Assembly: GCA_023390695.1 (NCBI GenBank)
Contig: JAEWCJ010000049.1
Span: forward strand, 1 to 5,172
DNA length: 5,172 nucleotides
Direction: 5' to 3'
Origin: Pseudomonadota bacterium
GTDB lineage: Bacteria; Pseudomonadota; Alphaproteobacteria; Rhizobiales; Xanthobacteraceae
A program made the position numbers and the translations under genes. Numbering within the stretch: the stretch's first letter is position 1; the number at the start of each line of letters is the position of its first letter. Shown piece after piece: positions 4,510 through 5,172 of this stretch. The notes below the pieces were generated by a model that was not told the DNA's origin, did not search any database, and saw nothing but the letters and a program-made list of their open reading frames with translations.

Positions 4510-4605
4510 GGGAGGTTGGCGGTGGGCGAACCACTCGCCAACCGGGTCAGGTCCGGAAGGAAGCAGCCCTAACGAGCTCCGGTTCGGGTCGCTCGTCAGC
4601 CTCCC
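4510..4605 (+). ncRNA. ffs: Signal recognition particle RNA, small bacterial (4.5S) type
   Basis: The RNA of the signal recognition particle, which binds Ffh and delivers ribosomes making membrane proteins to FtsY. The near-universal domain IV is at 4544-4569, with GGTCAGG before, tetraloop GGAA at 4555-4558 closed by TCC/GGA, and GGAAGCAGCC after. The 5' and 3' ends form a rod: 4510-4522 pairs with 4593-4605 (including three G-U pairs), CGAACC (4527-4532) with GGTTCG (4581-4586), and CTCG (4534-4537) with CGAG (4573-4576). About 96 nt is normal for the short form without an Alu domain. Ends are set from the terminal GGGAGG/CCTCCC pairing and could shift by a few bases. Its place directly before dnaX is a common bacterial arrangement. 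Confidence 0.95.
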
Positions 4606-4623
4606 ACTTTACTCCCTGACATG

Positions 4624-4638
4624 GCGCGCCGGGCGCGC
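4624..4638 (+). repeat. GC hairpin between ffs and dnaX
   Basis: GCGCG (4624-4628) pairs with CGCGC (4634-4638) around CCGGG. No T-run follows, so it is not a normal intrinsic terminator. It may mark the ffs 3' boundary or sit in the dnaX leader. The rest of 4606-4681 shows no gene and no clear second promoter, so co-transcription of ffs with dnaX is possible. Confidence 0.35.
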
Positions 4639-4681
4639 AGGAGCAGGGGCCAGCCGAAAGGCGTTTCTTGCCGGAGACAGA

Positions 4682-5172
4682 ATGAGCGACGCCGACACCC
4701 GTCAGCCGAATTCTGCGCCCGATCCAGCGGACGGGCCGGCGGGGTCCTACCGCGTGCTCGCCCGCAAATACCGTCCGGCGACCTTCGACGATCTGATCGG
4801 TCAGGAGGCAATGGTGCGGACGGTCTCGAATGCCTTCGAGACCGGGCGTATTCCGCAGGCCTGGATCCTGACCGGCGTGCGCGGGGTCGGCAAGACGACG
4901 ACCGCACGCATTCTGGCGCGTGCGCTGAACTACGAATTGGCGAATGGCTCGGTGAAGGGGCCGAGCATCTCGATGCCGGAGCCTGGCGTGCATTGTCAGG
5001 CGATCATGGACAGCCGTCATATCGACGTGCTGGAGATGGACGCCGCCTCGCATAACGGCGTCGACGACGTGCGGCAGATCAACGACGCGGTGCGTTATGC
5101 GCCGGTCAACGCGCGCTACAAGGTCTATATCCTGGACGAAGTGCATATGCTGTCGACGGCGGCGTTCAACGC
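4682..5172 (+). CDS. dnaX: DNA polymerase III subunit gamma/tau (5' part)
   Basis: The first 163 residues of the clamp-loader ATPase, which opens the beta clamp and, as tau, ties the replicative polymerases together. After a 22-residue polar N-terminal extension comes YRVLARKYRPATFDDLIGQ, the classic DnaX opening. Walker A is GVRGVGKT (65-72), HIDVLEMDAASHNGVDDVRQ (113-132) follows, and Walker B is VYILDEVHML (148-157). Between Walker A and EMDAAS only one Cys (C105) is present instead of the four zinc-binding Cys of E. coli DnaX, which matches what I recall of Rhizobiales proteins. The start is supported by GGAG (4673-4676) 5 nt upstream. The gene is cut by the window end; most of the AAA+ lid, domain III and tau tail are missing. 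It lies 76 bp after ffs. Confidence 0.97.
   Translation, partial: MSDADTRQPNSAPDPADGPAGSYRVLARKYRPATFDDLIGQEAMVRTVSNAFETGRIPQAWILTGVRGVGKTTTARILARALNYELANGSVKGPSISMPEPGVHCQAIMDSRHIDVLEMDAASHNGVDDVRQINDAVRYAPVNARYKVYILDEVHMLSTAAFN
4821..4844 (+). repeat. Perfect 10-bp inverted repeat inside dnaX
   Basis: CGGTCTCGAA (4821-4830) and TTCGAGACCG (4835-4844) are exact reverse complements with loop TGCC. They encode TVSNAFETG (residues 47-55), about 140 nt into the gene. The mRNA would form a strong stem-loop here. No T-run follows, so it is not a terminator; any role is unproven. Confidence 0.6.

Noticed and set aside
4418..4534. HIT protein starting as far upstream as 4534
   Set aside because: This would place coding sequence inside the SRP RNA and its promoter, and HIT proteins do not have such an N-terminal arm.
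4600..4640. Intrinsic terminator right after ffs
   Set aside because: The only hairpin lacks a T-tract; the SRP RNA 3' end is more likely formed by processing or by termination elsewhere.
4547..5146. Long minus-strand frame opposite ffs and dnaX
   Set aside because: It is the antisense of two certain genes, and its His/Arg-rich product matches no family I recognise.
1..5172. CRISPR arrays, insertion sequences, attachment sites, tRNA genes
   Set aside because: No regularly spaced direct repeats, transposase motifs, terminal inverted repeats or tRNA-like cloverleaf sequences were seen on either strand.

Overview
The window looks like chromosomal DNA of a GC-rich alphaproteobacterium, most likely Hyphomicrobiales (Bradyrhizobium / Rhodopseudomonas / Pseudolabrys-like). 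The reasons are the Flp/TadE pilus genes, a long form of NudC, a short (about 96-nt) SRP RNA directly upstream of dnaX, and a DnaX N-terminus that lacks most zinc-module cysteines. The taxon is inferred from protein style only; no search was run. No mobile element, CRISPR array, tRNA or rRNA was seen.

Left part (1-2466): a small tight-adherence (Tad/Flp) pilus module. A 56-aa Flp pilin (minus strand, with its own intrinsic terminator) is separated by about 380 bp of non-coding DNA from a plus-strand run of three genes: a free-standing secreted protein with the domain normally found at the N-terminus of CpaC/RcpA secretins, and two TadE/TadG-type pseudopilins. The pilin and both pseudopilins carry the prepilin-peptidase signature (Gly before the cut, Glu at +5). 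The ATPases, secretin, inner-membrane proteins and prepilin peptidase are not in this window.

Middle part (2476-4417, all minus strand): an Lrp/AsnC-family regulator converges on the pseudopilin operon with a 9-bp gap, and a perfect 12-bp stem covers its 3' end. Upstream of it is a two-gene operon, a HIT-family protein followed 2 bp later by NADH pyrophosphatase/RNA deNADding enzyme NudC. Both genes act on nucleotide phosphoanhydrides. The 98 bp between nudC and the Lrp gene hold two overlapping palindromes, which could be a nudC terminator and a regulator operator.

Right part (4475-5172, plus strand): a promoter, the 4.5S-type SRP RNA gene ffs, and the first 163 codons of dnaX (clamp-loader gamma/tau), which runs off the window. 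The ffs -10 element is nearly symmetric and may also drive the divergent HIT-nudC operon. The SRP RNA can form a strong alternative 5' hairpin, and dnaX contains a perfect 10-bp inverted repeat early in its coding region.

Overall the gene content is ordinary housekeeping plus a pilus island. I do not see a convincing new multi-gene system. The items most worth a second look are the orphan secretin-neck protein, the lrp operator region, the shared divergent promoter and the RNA-level structures.
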